Assembly: GCF_000376565.1 (NCBI RefSeq)
Contig: NZ_BARG01000033.1
Span: 186,001-250,000, forward strand
Direction: 5' to 3'
DNA: 64,000 bases
Source of the DNA: Streptomyces hokutonensis
Lineage (GTDB): Bacteria; Actinomycetota; Actinomycetes; Streptomycetales; Streptomycetaceae
A program made the position numbers and the translations under genes. The notes under the pieces were generated by a model. That model was not told the DNA's origin, made no database searches, and was given only the letters and a program-made list of their open reading frames with translations. Shown piece after piece: positions 15,564 through 24,952 of the stretch. Each line of letters starts with the position of its first letter. The first letter of the stretch is position 1.

Positions 15564-17252
15564 ATGAGCAGTGCGACCCCCGTCCCCACCCCGCGCGTCC
15601 GACGCCTTCCGCTCGTCGGTGTGCTGCGCCTCGGCCGGCCCTCCGACATCTGGTTCAAGCCCGCGCTCAGCGCGGTCGCCTCGGTCGCCCCGCCCAACCT
15701 GACCCTGCTCGCCCTGGGCCGCCTCGATCTGGCGATGTACACGATGGCCGGCTCCTTGTGCGCGCTCTACGCCCACAACAAGCCCTACGCCGCCCGGGCC
15801 CGCGCGCTGCTCTGGGTGGTGCTCGGGATGATCGGCGGTCTTGCCGTCGCACTGGTCACCGCCTCCCTCGCGACGAACGCCGTCGTGCTGGTCACGGTCG
15901 GCGCCGTCCTGGCCGCCGTACAGAAGGGACTGTGCGACGCGACCCGGATCGGCCCGCCAGGCAACGTCGTCCTCACCTTCATCAGCTCCGCCTCGCTCTT
16001 CGCACCGCAGACGCCCGCCCAGGTCCCCGGCCACCTCGCGCTGGCCGCCGCGGCGGGCGTCTGGGCTTGGCTCGTCGGCATGGCACCCGGCCTGGTCCGG
16101 CCCTACGGCCCCGAGCGCAGGGCCACGGCCCAGGCCCTGGATGCCGCCGCCGGGTACGCCGCCGCCCACGGCACAGGCGACGGCCACGCACGCGCGCGTG
16201 CCGCCACGGCGGCGGCCGTCCAGGCGGCCTGGCAGTCCCTGCTCGCCACCGGCGCCCGCACCGAGCCCCGCCGCGCTCTCGAACGCCTCGTCGTCCGCGC
16301 CGAGGTCGCCCTCGCCGCGCCCGCGGACACCGACCCGGAGCCGCTGCGCACCTGGGCCCGCGAACTGCGCGGCAAGGGACCGGTCCCACGGACCGACGAC
16401 CCGGTGGACGCCGTAGCCGAACTCATGGGTGTGGACGCCGAACTCGCCACCCCCGCCCTCCCGTTGTGGACCAGGCTCGGCCCGCTCGCCCCCCTCGTGC
16501 TGCGCACGGCGATCGGCTGTGCCCTCGCCGGATACGCCTCCCTCGCCCTCGGTGTCGGCCGCCCCTACTGGGCACTCGTCACCGCCGCCTCCCTCTACCA
16601 GGCCAACATCACCCTCACCTGGGGCCGCGGAGTGCAGCGGGTCGTCGGCAACCTCGTGGGCGTGCTCGTCTTCGCCGGTGTGGCCCCGCTCGCGCACTCC
16701 CATCCGGCGGCGCTCGTGCTGTGCTGCCTCGCGTTCAACTTCGGCGCCGAGGCGCTGATCGGCCGCAACTACTGGCTCGGCAGCGTCTGTGTGACCCCGA
16801 TGGCGCTGCTCATCACCGAGTTCGCCCGGACCCAGCAGCCCGGGGAGCTGATCACCGAGCGGGTCGTGGACACCCTTGTCGGCGCTCTGGTCGGCCTCGT
16901 GGCCGCGGTCGTCGTCACCAATCGCCGCGCGACCGACCGCATCGAGGAGGCGCTGACCGCGGTCGAAGGGGCGCGCGGGCGGGCCGCGCGCCTCCTGACG
17001 GAACCGGCCCCCGTCCCCGGAGCCCTGGATTCCGCGCATCGCGCGCTCGCCGCCGCGCTGGTCGAACTGCGGGCCACCGTCGACGCCGCGTCCGGCGAGT
17101 GGTGGCAGCGTGCCCTGCCCCAGGAGCGGGTCGTGCTCGCCGAGCAGTCCGGACACCGTACGCTCGCCGCGACGGTACGACGCCGGGGACCGCAGCCCCG
17201 GCCGGCCGCGGATCGGCGCACGTGCAGGAAGACGGAGGGCGTACGGGGATGA
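15564..17252 (+). CDS. FUSC-family aromatic-acid exporter-like membrane protein
   Basis: Inner-membrane transporter-like protein of 562 residues. Two blocks of hydrophobic helices (about 25–165 and 315–455) flank a soluble helical region, the layout of the FUSC/AaeB-YccS family. The second block has the diagnostic RPYWALVTAASLYQANITLTWGRGVQRVVGNLVG, close to the FUSC signature. Family members export aromatic acids or related compounds. Start ATG 15564 has no Shine–Dalgarno and is 8 bp after a TAAACT, suggesting a leaderless message. It overlaps the downstream MarR gene by 4 bp (ATGA), so the pair is translationally coupled and the regulator probably controls this exporter. Confidence 0.88.
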   Translation: MSSATPVPTPRVRRLPLVGVLRLGRPSDIWFKPALSAVASVAPPNLTLLALGRLDLAMYTMAGSLCALYAHNKPYAARARALLWVVLGMIGGLAVALVTASLATNAVVLVTVGAVLAAVQKGLCDATRIGPPGNVVLTFISSASLFAPQTPAQVPGHLALAAAAGVWAWLVGMAPGLVRPYGPERRATAQALDAAAGYAAAHGTGDGHARARAATAAAVQAAWQSLLATGARTEPRRALERLVVRAEVALAAPADTDPEPLRTWARELRGKGPVPRTDDPVDAVAELMGVDAELATPALPLWTRLGPLAPLVLRTAIGCALAGYASLALGVGRPYWALVTAASLYQANITLTWGRGVQRVVGNLVGVLVFAGVAPLAHSHPAALVLCCLAFNFGAEALIGRNYWLGSVCVTPMALLITEFARTQQPGELITERVVDTLVGALVGLVAAVVVTNRRATDRIEEALTAVEGARGRAARLLTEPAPVPGALDSAHRALAAALVELRATVDAASGEWWQRALPQERVVLAEQSGHRTLAATVRRRGPQPRPAADRRTCRKTEGVRG

Positions 17253-17836
17253 CGTCAATGAACGGACGGCCGGCGGACGGAAACGGTGCCTCTCCGGATG
17301 TGGCCCGCGACGACCCCTCACCGAGCGCTCCCCGCCACGACACCGTCGCCGCCGTCGTCGGGCAGTGGCAGGCCGTGCACCCCGATCTCGACACCGGTCC
17401 GATGGAGATCATCGGCCGTATCAACCGGTGTGCCGCCCTGCTCCAGCAGGCCGAGGACGCGCCGCTGCGCCGGGCCGGGCTCAGCCGCCCGGAGTTCGAC
17501 CTGCTCGGCGCGCTCCGCCGCACCGGGCACGAGCTGACGCCGAGCGAGCTGACCCGGGAGACCTTCTCCTCGGGGGCCGCCGTCACCAAGCGCCTCAAGC
17601 AGCTGACCGAACGCGGACTGGTCGAGCGCCGCGGCGACACCCGCGACCGCCGCGTCGCGCACGTCCGCCTGACGGACACCGGCCGCGAGCTCGTCGACGC
17701 GATCCTGCCCGAGCAGCTCGCCTACGAGACCACCGTGCTCGCCGGTCTCGACACCCCCGGACAGGGCGAACTCGCCACGCTGCTCGGCGAGTTGCTGGTC
17801 CAGCTGGAAGGCCGGCTGGGCGTGCTGCGCGTCTGA
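17249..17836 (+). CDS. MarR family transcriptional regulator coupled to the FUSC exporter
   Basis: 195-residue winged-helix regulator. The MarR core starts near residue 50 (PMEIIGRINRCAALLQQ), with the recognition region PSELTRETFSSGAAVTKRLKQLTERGLVERRGDTRDRRVAHVRLT (about 105–150) and a DRR wing. The N-terminal 45 residues are a low-complexity extension. The start codon overlaps the FUSC stop (ATGA); an ATG at 17258 is possible. Coupling to an exporter suggests derepression by a phenolic or other aromatic ligand, the usual MarR theme (inference). Confidence 0.92.
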   Translation: MTSMNGRPADGNGASPDVARDDPSPSAPRHDTVAAVVGQWQAVHPDLDTGPMEIIGRINRCAALLQQAEDAPLRRAGLSRPEFDLLGALRRTGHELTPSELTRETFSSGAAVTKRLKQLTERGLVERRGDTRDRRVAHVRLTDTGRELVDAILPEQLAYETTVLAGLDTPGQGELATLLGELLVQLEGRLGVLRV

Positions 17837-17954
17837 GCCGCCGTAGGCGAGCGGTGACGGACCGTTGACGTGGGCCGCGTGATCTCCCTACGTTCGACCA
17901 GGTCGGTTCGGGACGCCGACTGTCGTACGACATGCCGAACAAGGGATTGATGCC

Positions 17955-20531
17955 GTGGCAGCCGAAGCCTCCGCCCGCGAGACGCTCACCATCGACCTCG
18001 GCACCGACACGGGCCCCTTCCACGGAGGCGCGAGCGGCACGCTCTACGGCCTCTACGGCGACGGTGTCCCCAGCCGCAACGTCGTCGAGGGCATGTACGT
18101 CCGCACGGTCTCCACCAAGGCCCAGGACGGCGTCCAGCACCCGGGCGCCGACGCCCTGGAGATGTTGCGCCCCTTCGTCGAGGCGGGCGGCAAGGACGTC
18201 TACGTCTACCTGACCGACATCTACCGCGGCTTCCCCTACGAATGGCCCGGCGCCACCGGCCCCGAGCGCCTCGCCGACTTCACGGCACGCGTCCGCAGGC
18301 ACGTCGAACAGGTGCTGGCACTCGGCGAGTACCGGTCCCATGTCGTGTACGTCCCGTTCAACGAGCCCGAGGGCAACATGTTCGGCACGGGGGAGTGGAG
18401 CTACGACGGGACCTCCTGGCGCACCGACCCGCGCGCCTACTTCACCGCCTGGCGGGACATCTACCGCCTGATCAAGGACCTCGACCCCGACGCCCGCATC
18501 GCCGGCCCCAACACCTGCGAACTGTACGACGAGGTCAAGGGCTTCCTGGAGTTCGCCGAGGCCGAGGGCGTACTGCCCGACATCGTCACCTGGCACGAGC
18601 TGTCCTCGCCGGACGAGATCCGCACGAACGTCACCAAATACCGTGCCCTGGAACGGGAGTTGGGCATCGGTCCGCTCCCCGTCAACATCAACGAGTACGC
18701 CCACAACTACCACTTGTCCGTCCCGGGGCAGATGATCCAGTGGATCGCCGCCATCGAGGAGTCCAAGGTCGACGCCGACATGGCGTACTGGAACATCGAC
18801 GGCAACCTCAACGACTCGGCGGTCCAGGCCAACAAGGGCAACGGGCAGTGGTGGCTGTTCAACGCCTACGGCCAGCTCACGGGCCACACCGTCCGGGTCA
18901 CCGCGCCCCACCCGAACGTGCAGTACACGCTCCAGGGCGTCGCCGCGCTCGACCGGGACAAGCGGCAGGCGCGGGTGCTGCTCGGCGGCGCGGGCGGCTC
19001 GGCGGACGTCGTGTTCGAGCACGTCGACCCGGAAGTCTTCGGTACGACCGTCCACGCTCGGCTCCTGGAGATCCCGTGGACGGGCCAAGTCGGCGCCTCC
19101 GCGCAGCCGTTGCGACTTGCTGACCATGAACTCGCCGTCGTGGACGGGAAAGTGACGCTTCGTCTGACAGATCTGGAGGAGATGTCGGCGTACCAGGTGA
19201 TCCTGTCCCCGGGCGGCGAGGGCGCCGTAGCGTTGCCGCCCTCGGTCCGCTGGCGGCGGACGTACCAGGCCGAGTTCGCGACCTATCTCGGTGGCGGCCG
19301 TTCCCTGAACGGGCCCGAGGGGTCGCCGTCCGACGTCGACAAGTTCGCCACCTCGACCGGCTACCACGTGGGCGGACTCCGCACCGGCTCCGACGGCGTG
19401 CTCGCCTTCTCCGTCGAGGTCCCGCAGGACGGGACGTACGACGTGAGCGTCTTCGCGAACTCGTACAACCTGGCCGACGCGGTGTGCGAGCAGGGACCCA
19501 CCAACGTCTTCCTCCGCGTCGACGGCGGTCAGCCGTGCGAACTTCGGCTGCCCCTCGGCTACAAGTGGGCGGTGTGGGGCCACACCGACACCCAGGTCGA
19601 ACTGACCGCCGGCGCGCACACCATCACCCTCGCCGCCAAGGACCCCGACCTCGGTGTCACGCGGGGCGATGCGGTCGTCGACAAGCTCGACCTCGCCCTC
19701 CGCGACGACCGGGGGACCGGGTCCGCGCTGTACGACGCCGAGTTCGCCGCCCTGGGTGGTGGCGCGCGTGTCGACTACGCGATCAGGGGAGCCTCCGGCC
19801 CGGGTGTCGCCGTACTGCCGCGGGGTGGCACCTCCACCTTCTGGGTGCACGCGGCGGACGACGGGGAGGCGACGGTGACCGTCGACCGGATCGGCCCCGG
19901 GGAGGGCGAGTTGACGATCAACGGTGAGAACGTAGGGATTGTTGAACGATCTCCCCTGTCCCTCTTCCTCACGTCGGGCATCAACAAGGTCACCGTCACC
20001 GCCACTTCCGACGACCTCGTCCTGGACCGCCTCCGGACAGACCCGTCACGCGGTCTCCTCCCCACCTCGACGCACCCGGCCGAGGAGGGCACCACGACCG
20101 GCGGTGCCCGGGTCACCGGCGCCCACACGTTCGCCACCGGCGGCAAGGCGGTCGACGGCATCGGCGGCGGGCCCGGGAACGCCCTCACCCTCACCGTGAC
20201 GGCGGAGCGGGCCGGCCGGTACGCGCTCACGATCCGCTACTCCAACGGCGAGCAGGCGCCCGCCACCCACTACAACCCGGACCCGGTCTGCCGCCACGCG
20301 GACATCGCGGTCAACGGGGCCGCCCCGCAGCGCGTCCTGTTCCCCACGACCTTCCACTTCAACAACTTCCACGACCTGAGCGTCCCCGTCACCCTCGACG
20401 AGGGCGCCAACACCCTCACGTTCACGGCCGACGAACTCCCGGACCACGACGGCCGGTCCAGGAACCCGTACGGCCAACGCTCCGCGTACGCCCCGGTGAT
20501 CGACCAGGTGACGGTGACACCGCTGGCCTGA
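17955..20531 (+). CDS. Large clan GH-A glycoside hydrolase (GH39-like) with C-terminal beta-sandwich modules
   Basis: 858 residues. The N-terminal TIM barrel of clan GH-A (about 1–420) has the acid/base Glu in VVYVPFNEPEGN (Glu near 137) and the nucleophile Glu in VNINEYAHN (Glu near 246), the pattern of GH39-like and GH5-like retaining enzymes. Three beta-rich modules follow: about 430–580 (YQAEFATYLGGGRS, QDGTYDVSVFANSY), 590–690 (DAEFAALGGGARVDYAIRG) and 700–858 (AGRYALTIRYSNGEQ), which look like CBM35/CBM6-type carbohydrate-binding domains. No signal peptide is visible from the GTG at 17955, so either it acts in the cytoplasm or export is unusual. It stands alone on this strand. Substrate unknown; a beta-xylosidase, beta-galactosidase or similar role is inference. 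Confidence 0.85.
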   Translation: MAAEASARETLTIDLGTDTGPFHGGASGTLYGLYGDGVPSRNVVEGMYVRTVSTKAQDGVQHPGADALEMLRPFVEAGGKDVYVYLTDIYRGFPYEWPGATGPERLADFTARVRRHVEQVLALGEYRSHVVYVPFNEPEGNMFGTGEWSYDGTSWRTDPRAYFTAWRDIYRLIKDLDPDARIAGPNTCELYDEVKGFLEFAEAEGVLPDIVTWHELSSPDEIRTNVTKYRALERELGIGPLPVNINEYAHNYHLSVPGQMIQWIAAIEESKVDADMAYWNIDGNLNDSAVQANKGNGQWWLFNAYGQLTGHTVRVTAPHPNVQYTLQGVAALDRDKRQARVLLGGAGGSADVVFEHVDPEVFGTTVHARLLEIPWTGQVGASAQPLRLADHELAVVDGKVTLRLTDLEEMSAYQVILSPGGEGAVALPPSVRWRRTYQAEFATYLGGGRSLNGPEGSPSDVDKFATSTGYHVGGLRTGSDGVLAFSVEVPQDGTYDVSVFANSYNLADAVCEQGPTNVFLRVDGGQPCELRLPLGYKWAVWGHTDTQVELTAGAHTITLAAKDPDLGVTRGDAVVDKLDLALRDDRGTGSALYDAEFAALGGGARVDYAIRGASGPGVAVLPRGGTSTFWVHAADDGEATVTVDRIGPGEGELTINGENVGIVERSPLSLFLTSGINKVTVTATSDDLVLDRLRTDPSRGLLPTSTHPAEEGTTTGGARVTGAHTFATGGKAVDGIGGGPGNALTLTVTAERAGRYALTIRYSNGEQAPATHYNPDPVCRHADIAVNGAAPQRVLFPTTFHFNNFHDLSVPVTLDEGANTLTFTADELPDHDGRSRNPYGQRSAYAPVIDQVTVTPLA

Positions 20532-20558
20532 CCGCGTGTGGCGGGCGGGCGAACGGGC

Positions 20559-21323
20559 TCAGCCCTCCCCGCTCGCCGCGTGCACCCCGAAGACCGCCCC
20601 CTGCGGATCCCGCAGCACCGCGATCCGCCGTACGTCGCCGACGGACCGGGGCTCCATGAGGACCGCGCCGCCCGCCGAGGTCGTCGCGGCGGCGGCCGCG
20701 TGGACGTCGTTCACCGCGAAGTACGGCAGCCAGTGCGGTGTCACCTGGGGCGGGAACTTGTCGTCCATCGCCATCATGCCGCCGAAGTCGGCGCCGTCGA
20801 TGCCCCACTGCGGGTAGTGCGCCGACGGCCGGACGGTCCAGCCGAACACGCTCGTGTAGAAGGCCTCGGCCCGCTCGGGCGCCCGCGTCAGCAGCTCCAC
20901 CCAGCCCAGCGCGCCGGGCGAGTTGAACAGTCCGGCGCCGGGGAAGGTCCGCGCCTGCCACATCTGGAACACGGCACCGCCCGGATCCAGGGCGACCGCG
21001 AAGCGCCCGATGTCGAACACGTCCATCGGCTCCATCAGCAGCGTCCCGCCCGCCGTACGCACCCGTTCCGCGGTCGCGTCGGCGTCCGTCACCGCGAACG
21101 ACACGTTCCACGCCACCGGCTGCGACTCCTGGAACAGGGGCGTCAGGCCGGCGACCGCCGCGTCCCCGACGTGCGCGACCGTGTAGCCGCCCGCCTCCTG
21201 CCGGGGATCGGTCTCCGGACGCCAGCCGAGCACGTCCGCGTAGAACCCCTTGGCCGCCTCGAGGTCACTGGTCCCGAGCTCGACCCAACAGGGCCCGCCG
21301 GTCACCGGCCTGTCGAGCTTCAT
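20559..21323 (-). CDS. Two-domain VOC (glyoxalase/dioxygenase-fold) protein
   Basis: Cytoplasmic protein of 254 residues with two vicinal-oxygen-chelate repeats: the first starts WVELGTSDLEAAKGFYADVLGW (about 13–35), the second WVELLTRAPERAEAFYTSVFGW (about 141–163). Each ends with the beta strand pattern DPGGAVFQMWQA and DPQGAVFGVHAA. The duplicated form resembles the two-domain antibiotic-resistance and hydroxylase-like VOC proteins common in Streptomyces. It may bind a metal or a small molecule; activity cannot be told from sequence. It lies 95 bp upstream of another VOC gene on the same strand. Confidence 0.9.
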   Translation of the reverse strand: MKLDRPVTGGPCWVELGTSDLEAAKGFYADVLGWRPETDPRQEAGGYTVAHVGDAAVAGLTPLFQESQPVAWNVSFAVTDADATAERVRTAGGTLLMEPMDVFDIGRFAVALDPGGAVFQMWQARTFPGAGLFNSPGALGWVELLTRAPERAEAFYTSVFGWTVRPSAHYPQWGIDGADFGGMMAMDDKFPPQVTPHWLPYFAVNDVHAAAAATTSAGGAVLMEPRSVGDVRRIAVLRDPQGAVFGVHAASGEG

Positions 21324-21418
21324 GGCGTTCCTTCCGCAGGAAGTACTCCTTCCAGCACGCTAAGCCCGGGCCACGACCCCGGCCAACCGACACGGAACGG
21401 CCCCTGCCCGCCGTAGGC

Positions 21419-21811
21419 CTAGATCCCCGGCCGATACCGCAGCGGATGGTCCGCGGGCACCTCCACCAGCACGATCCGCGTCCCGTCCGGATCCGCCACC
21501 CACATCTCCACCAGCCCCCAGGGCTCCTTCACCGGCGGCCGTACGATCTTGGCCCCCTTCGCCCGCAACTCCTCGTACGCGGCCCCCGCGTCCGCGACCT
21601 GCAGCCACAGCCGCACGGCGGGCGAGGGCGGGGTCTCGGAGCGTCCGGAGACCTCCAGGAAGCCGCCGCCGAGGAAGTAGACGGTCCCGCGCTCGACCCC
21701 CGTCCCGAACTCCCGGTAGACGGGCAGGCCCAGCTGCTCGCCGTAGAAGGCGCGGGAACGGTCGGGGTCGGTCGGGCGGAGCAGGATACGGCTGCTCAGT
21801 ACGTGCACCAT
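21419..21811 (-). CDS. Single-domain VOC family protein
   Basis: 130-residue vicinal-oxygen-chelate protein. It begins LSSRILLRPTDPDRSRAFYGEQLGLPVYREFG, the usual beta-alpha opening, and ends GLVEMWVADPDGTRIVLVEVP. It is a glyoxalase/bleomycin-resistance-like fold, usually a metal-dependent isomerase, dioxygenase or drug-binding protein. Start ATG 21811. It is divergent from the GNAT gene and is followed by the two-domain VOC gene, so the two VOC genes may share a promoter. No specific function is visible. Confidence 0.9.
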   Translation of the reverse strand: MVHVLSSRILLRPTDPDRSRAFYGEQLGLPVYREFGTGVERGTVYFLGGGFLEVSGRSETPPSPAVRLWLQVADAGAAYEELRAKGAKIVRPPVKEPWGLVEMWVADPDGTRIVLVEVPADHPLRYRPGI

Positions 21812-21886
21812 GCGGCCGGAGCCTAGTCTTCGGGCCGCGTTACTCTCGTCACTGCCGAGCCGCGCCTCTGATCGGAGTTGTGCACC

Positions 21887-22426
21887 ATGGACACCGCCGC
21901 CACCGGACTGACCTTCCGCGACGCCACCGACGCCGATGTGGACGCCCTCGTCGTGCTGATCGAGTCGGCCTACCGGGGTGACGACAGCCGGGCCGGGTGG
22001 ACCACCGAGGCGGACATCCTCGAAGGGCAGCGGACCGACCCCGAGGGCGTGCTCGCGGTCATCAAGTCTCCCGACAGCCGTCTCCTGGTCGTCGAACGCG
22101 ACGGCCGGGTGGTCGCCTGCTGCCAGCTCGAACACCGGGGCGACCACGCCTACTTCGGGATGTTCGCCGTCAGCCCCCAGCTCCAGGGCGGCGGCCTCGG
22201 CAAGGTCATCATCGCGGAGGCGGAGCGCGCGGCAAGGGAGACCTGGGGTGTGCGCGAGATGCACATGACCGTGATCTCCGTGCGCAACGACCTCATCGCC
22301 TGGTACGAGCGCCGCGGCTATCGCCGTACGGGCCGGATGACCCCGTTCCCGTACGGCGACGAGCGGTTCGGCATTCCGCAGCGCGACGACCTTCAGTTCG
22401 AGCTGCTGGTCAAGGAACTCGCGTAG
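21887..22426 (+). CDS. GNAT family N-acetyltransferase
   Basis: 179-residue acetyltransferase. The acetyl-CoA-binding motif A reads FAVSPQLQGGGLGKVIIAEAE (about 95–115), with the QxxGxG-type loop. Motif B follows as MHMTVISVRNDLIAWYERRGY. The ATG at 21887 is chosen because GGAG lies 9 bp upstream; a TTG at 21878 would sit directly on it. The substrate is unknown. It is divergent from the VOC gene and convergent with the glycerophosphodiesterase. Confidence 0.92.
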   Translation: MDTAATGLTFRDATDADVDALVVLIESAYRGDDSRAGWTTEADILEGQRTDPEGVLAVIKSPDSRLLVVERDGRVVACCQLEHRGDHAYFGMFAVSPQLQGGGLGKVIIAEAERAARETWGVREMHMTVISVRNDLIAWYERRGYRRTGRMTPFPYGDERFGIPQRDDLQFELLVKELA

Positions 22427-22429
22427 CCC

Positions 22430-23113
22430 TCACGCGGTGAAGCGGCCCGTGCGTTTGATCTCCGGGTAGTCGGTGGTCGCGCCGTCCAGTTCCAGGGCGC
22501 GTACGAGCCGCAGGTGGTCCTGGGTGTTCACCACCCAGCCGATGATCTTCAAGTCCGCCTTGCGGGCCGCCTCGACGACCTCCAGGGTCAGTCGGCGGAT
22601 GTTCAGGCAGACTGTTTCGGCACCGGCCTCCGTCGCCCGCTCCACCACCTCGGGACCGAAGCGGCTCGCGATCAGCGCGGTGCGTACACCGGGCACCAGA
22701 CGGGCGATCTCGGTGATCGCCTCGTCGTGGAACGAGGACACCTCGACCCGTCCGACCAGGTCCCGCCGGTGCATGACCTCGGCCAGCGCCCGTGCCGCCG
22801 CGAGGTCCTTGATCTCGGCCTGGAGCGGCGAGCGGACGGCGTCCAGCACCTCCTCGAAGGTGGGTACGCGCTCGCCGCGGCCCGCGTCCAGGGTGCGCAG
22901 CTCGTCCAGGGTCCGCTCGGCGATCGGACCGGTCCCGTCGGTCGTACGGTCCACGTCGGCGTCGTGCATGACGACGAGGGCGCCGTCCCTGCTCAGATGC
23001 AGATCGAGTTCGATGACATCGAGGCCGCCCTGCTCGGCGGCGACGAAGGAACGGAGAGTGTTCTCGGGTTCGAGACCCATGACTCCGCGGTGACCGATGG
23101 TAAGGAAGTTCAA
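22430..23113 (-). CDS. Glycerophosphodiester phosphodiesterase
   Basis: Metal-dependent cytoplasmic-type enzyme splitting glycerophosphodiesters to sn-glycerol 3-phosphate and an alcohol. 227 residues. The GDPD motifs are HRGVMGLEPENT (HR and EN of the active site, residues 8–19), IELDLHLSRDGALVVMHD (metal-binding Glu/Asp and catalytic His, 35–52) and QAEIKD (about 99). The C-terminal part has IIGWVVNTQDHLR, the usual Trp strand. The TTG at 23113 fits the position of the HRG motif; no ATG is available nearby. No signal peptide, so it probably recycles lipid-derived diesters inside the cell. Confidence 0.92.
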   Translation of the reverse strand: MNFLTIGHRGVMGLEPENTLRSFVAAEQGGLDVIELDLHLSRDGALVVMHDADVDRTTDGTGPIAERTLDELRTLDAGRGERVPTFEEVLDAVRSPLQAEIKDLAAARALAEVMHRRDLVGRVEVSSFHDEAITEIARLVPGVRTALIASRFGPEVVERATEAGAETVCLNIRRLTLEVVEAARKADLKIIGWVVNTQDHLRLVRALELDGATTDYPEIKRTGRFTA

Positions 23114-23516
23114 GGTTCAACTCGCTTCCGTCGACGGCGGCTCGGCACGCGCGCGCGGGCGCGGCCGGACACCGGCGTCCACGCGGCAGAGCCGCAGCCT
23201 AACGGCCGGGCCCGGCGATGGACCCGCGCGTACACGGAGGATCGCGGAGACGGCGGCGGCCGACCTGCACGGCACCGGCCGGAGCGGTCACCCTGGCGTG
23301 GGCGCGTCCCTGGGCGATTGACCGGTGGCCGGTTTCGGCGCCTCGGTCCCTGGGTAGCGGCGCCATGCCCCTTCGGTGGTCATCAGGGTTTCCGGCAGGA
23401 AAAAGTTCGGTCACGGGTAGGGGTTGGCAGGATAATCTCCCGAAGATCCTCTTGCTGAGAGAATCCACATATGTATACGGTTCCCATACGCTGGATTCTC
23501 CCGTGGAGGATGGGAC
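23114..23516. other. Intergenic region, 403 bp, with promoter-like AT-richer end
   Basis: Between the divergent GDPD and DUF6421 genes. Bases 23120–23390 are GC-rich without a convincing ORF. From about 23395 the sequence is AT-richer and contains TTGCTG (23453–23458) and TATACG (23475–23480) separated by 16 bp, a plausible promoter for the DUF6421 operon, and the hairpin 23459–23500. Confidence 0.5.
23459..23500 (+). promoter_or_regulatory. Stem-loop in the leader of the DUF6421 operon
   Basis: GAGAATCC (23459–23466) pairs perfectly with GGATTCTC (23493–23500); inside, GTAT and ATAC form a second 4-bp stem. The structure ends 4 bp before the GGAGG ribosome site at 23505–23509. It overlaps the putative promoter. 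It may be an operator or a translational control element; the sequence does not decide. Confidence 0.5.
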
Positions 23517-24914
23517 ATGACGGAAATTCTTGTGCAGGTGGGTTCGGAGGAGCGGGTTCCTCCCGTGACCAGGGTGGTGGAGCATCCGGCATGGCCCGTG
23601 CTCAAGGATGCCGTGGAGCGGATCCGGCCATGGCAGACCAAGGACGGGTCGATCGACTTCGCGGCCGAGGGGGCGCCGGACCGCGCGGAGGCCGCGTACG
23701 CCGTGCGCCGGGTGACGGGTGCCGTCGAGGAGCTCTCCCCGCTGCTCCCGCACGATGCCGCCTATCACGCCGCCCTGGTCCGGGACCTGGAGCGCTGGGC
23801 CGCCGACGGCTTCCAGGTGCCCGACTTCCTCGACTCGCTGCTGGCCTTCCAGCCCGCCGCGAACCGCCGGGACGGACTCCAGCACCTGGTCGTCTTCCCG
23901 ATGTACACGCAGAACGGCAACCCGGACCGCAACCTCGAAGCGGTCGTCCTGCGCATGGTCTGGCCCGACTGGCTGGCCGAGCTGGAGGCGACCCGCTACG
24001 ACAACCCGCTGTTCTGCGGCATCACCTTCGAGGACTTCACGACCGGCTACGACACCAACTCGGCCGTGCTCTTCCCGGAGACCATCGCCGTACGCCAGGC
24101 GCCGGAACGATTCTCCTGGGGTGGCATCTTCTGCGACCGCGAGGCCGCCCGCTTCCGCCGGGTCACCGAGGCCGCCGTCGACATCCTGGGCATGGAACTG
24201 CCCGAGGACATCGCCACCATGGTCGACGACCAGAAGCGCTGCGAGGAGGCCTTCGTCCTGTGGGACATGGTCCACGACCGCACCCACAGCCACGGCGACC
24301 TGCCCTTCGACCCGTTCATGATCAAGCAGCGCCAGCCGTTCTGGATGTACGGCCTCGAAGAGCTGCGCTGCGACCTCACCGCCTTCAAGGAGGCCGTGAA
24401 GCTGGAGGCCGACGGCGTCCCGCAGGCCCGTGACGTGCAGTACGCGGTCCTGTGCGACCGCATGTTCCGCTTCCCGGTCACCGGCGAGCGCGTCCGCAAC
24501 TACGACGGACTCGGCGGCCAGCTCCTCTTCGCCTACCTGCACCAGCACGACGTCGTCCGCTGGACCGACAACAAGCTGCACATCGACTGGCGCCGCGCCC
24601 CCGAGGTCACCAACCAGCTGTGCGCCGAGATCGAGGACCTCTACCGCGCCGGCATCGACCGCCCCAAGCTCGTCCACTGGTTCAAGGCCTACGACCTGGT
24701 CGCGACCTATCTCGCCCCGCACCCGGGCTCCAAGTGGGCCAAGGGTCCCGACGCCCTGGACCTGAGCCAGCCGCCGCGGAAACTCGTGGATGACGTGCTT
24801 CCGGACGAGTTTCCGCTGAGCATGTTCTATGAGGCCCTCTCCAAGAAGCTGAAGAACGTGATCGCCTCGACCAAGGGCATCACGGCGGAGAGCGCCGAGC
24901 GGATCGCCGCGTGA
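23517..24914 (+). CDS. DUF6421 family protein, function unknown
   Basis: 465-residue soluble protein with a conserved, charged, Trp-rich sequence: PWQTKDGSIDF (about 39–50), VFPMYTQNGNPDRNLEAV, the His/Asp-rich MVHDRTHSHGDLPFDPF (about 252–268), FMIKQRQPFWMYGLEELRCDL, and RTHSHGD-like His clusters that could bind metal. It resembles Streptomyces proteins labelled DUF6421 (recalled, not searched). The ATG at 23517 follows GGAGGATGGGAC. It is the first gene of a tight operon with an SDR and a threonine-aldolase-like enzyme, so a metabolic role on a shared substrate is likely. No known catalytic motif is recognised. Confidence 0.85.
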   Translation: MTEILVQVGSEERVPPVTRVVEHPAWPVLKDAVERIRPWQTKDGSIDFAAEGAPDRAEAAYAVRRVTGAVEELSPLLPHDAAYHAALVRDLERWAADGFQVPDFLDSLLAFQPAANRRDGLQHLVVFPMYTQNGNPDRNLEAVVLRMVWPDWLAELEATRYDNPLFCGITFEDFTTGYDTNSAVLFPETIAVRQAPERFSWGGIFCDREAARFRRVTEAAVDILGMELPEDIATMVDDQKRCEEAFVLWDMVHDRTHSHGDLPFDPFMIKQRQPFWMYGLEELRCDLTAFKEAVKLEADGVPQARDVQYAVLCDRMFRFPVTGERVRNYDGLGGQLLFAYLHQHDVVRWTDNKLHIDWRRAPEVTNQLCAEIEDLYRAGIDRPKLVHWFKAYDLVATYLAPHPGSKWAKGPDALDLSQPPRKLVDDVLPDEFPLSMFYEALSKKLKNVIASTKGITAESAERIAA

Positions 24915-24952
24915 GCGACCGCAGCACCGAAGTGGCTCAGGAGGCGAGGACC

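Noticed and set aside
17595..19850. A 751-residue minus-strand open frame opposite the MarR and glycoside hydrolase genes
   Set aside because: It is an antisense frame kept open by high GC. Its translation is low-complexity and the sense strand encodes recognisable protein domains.
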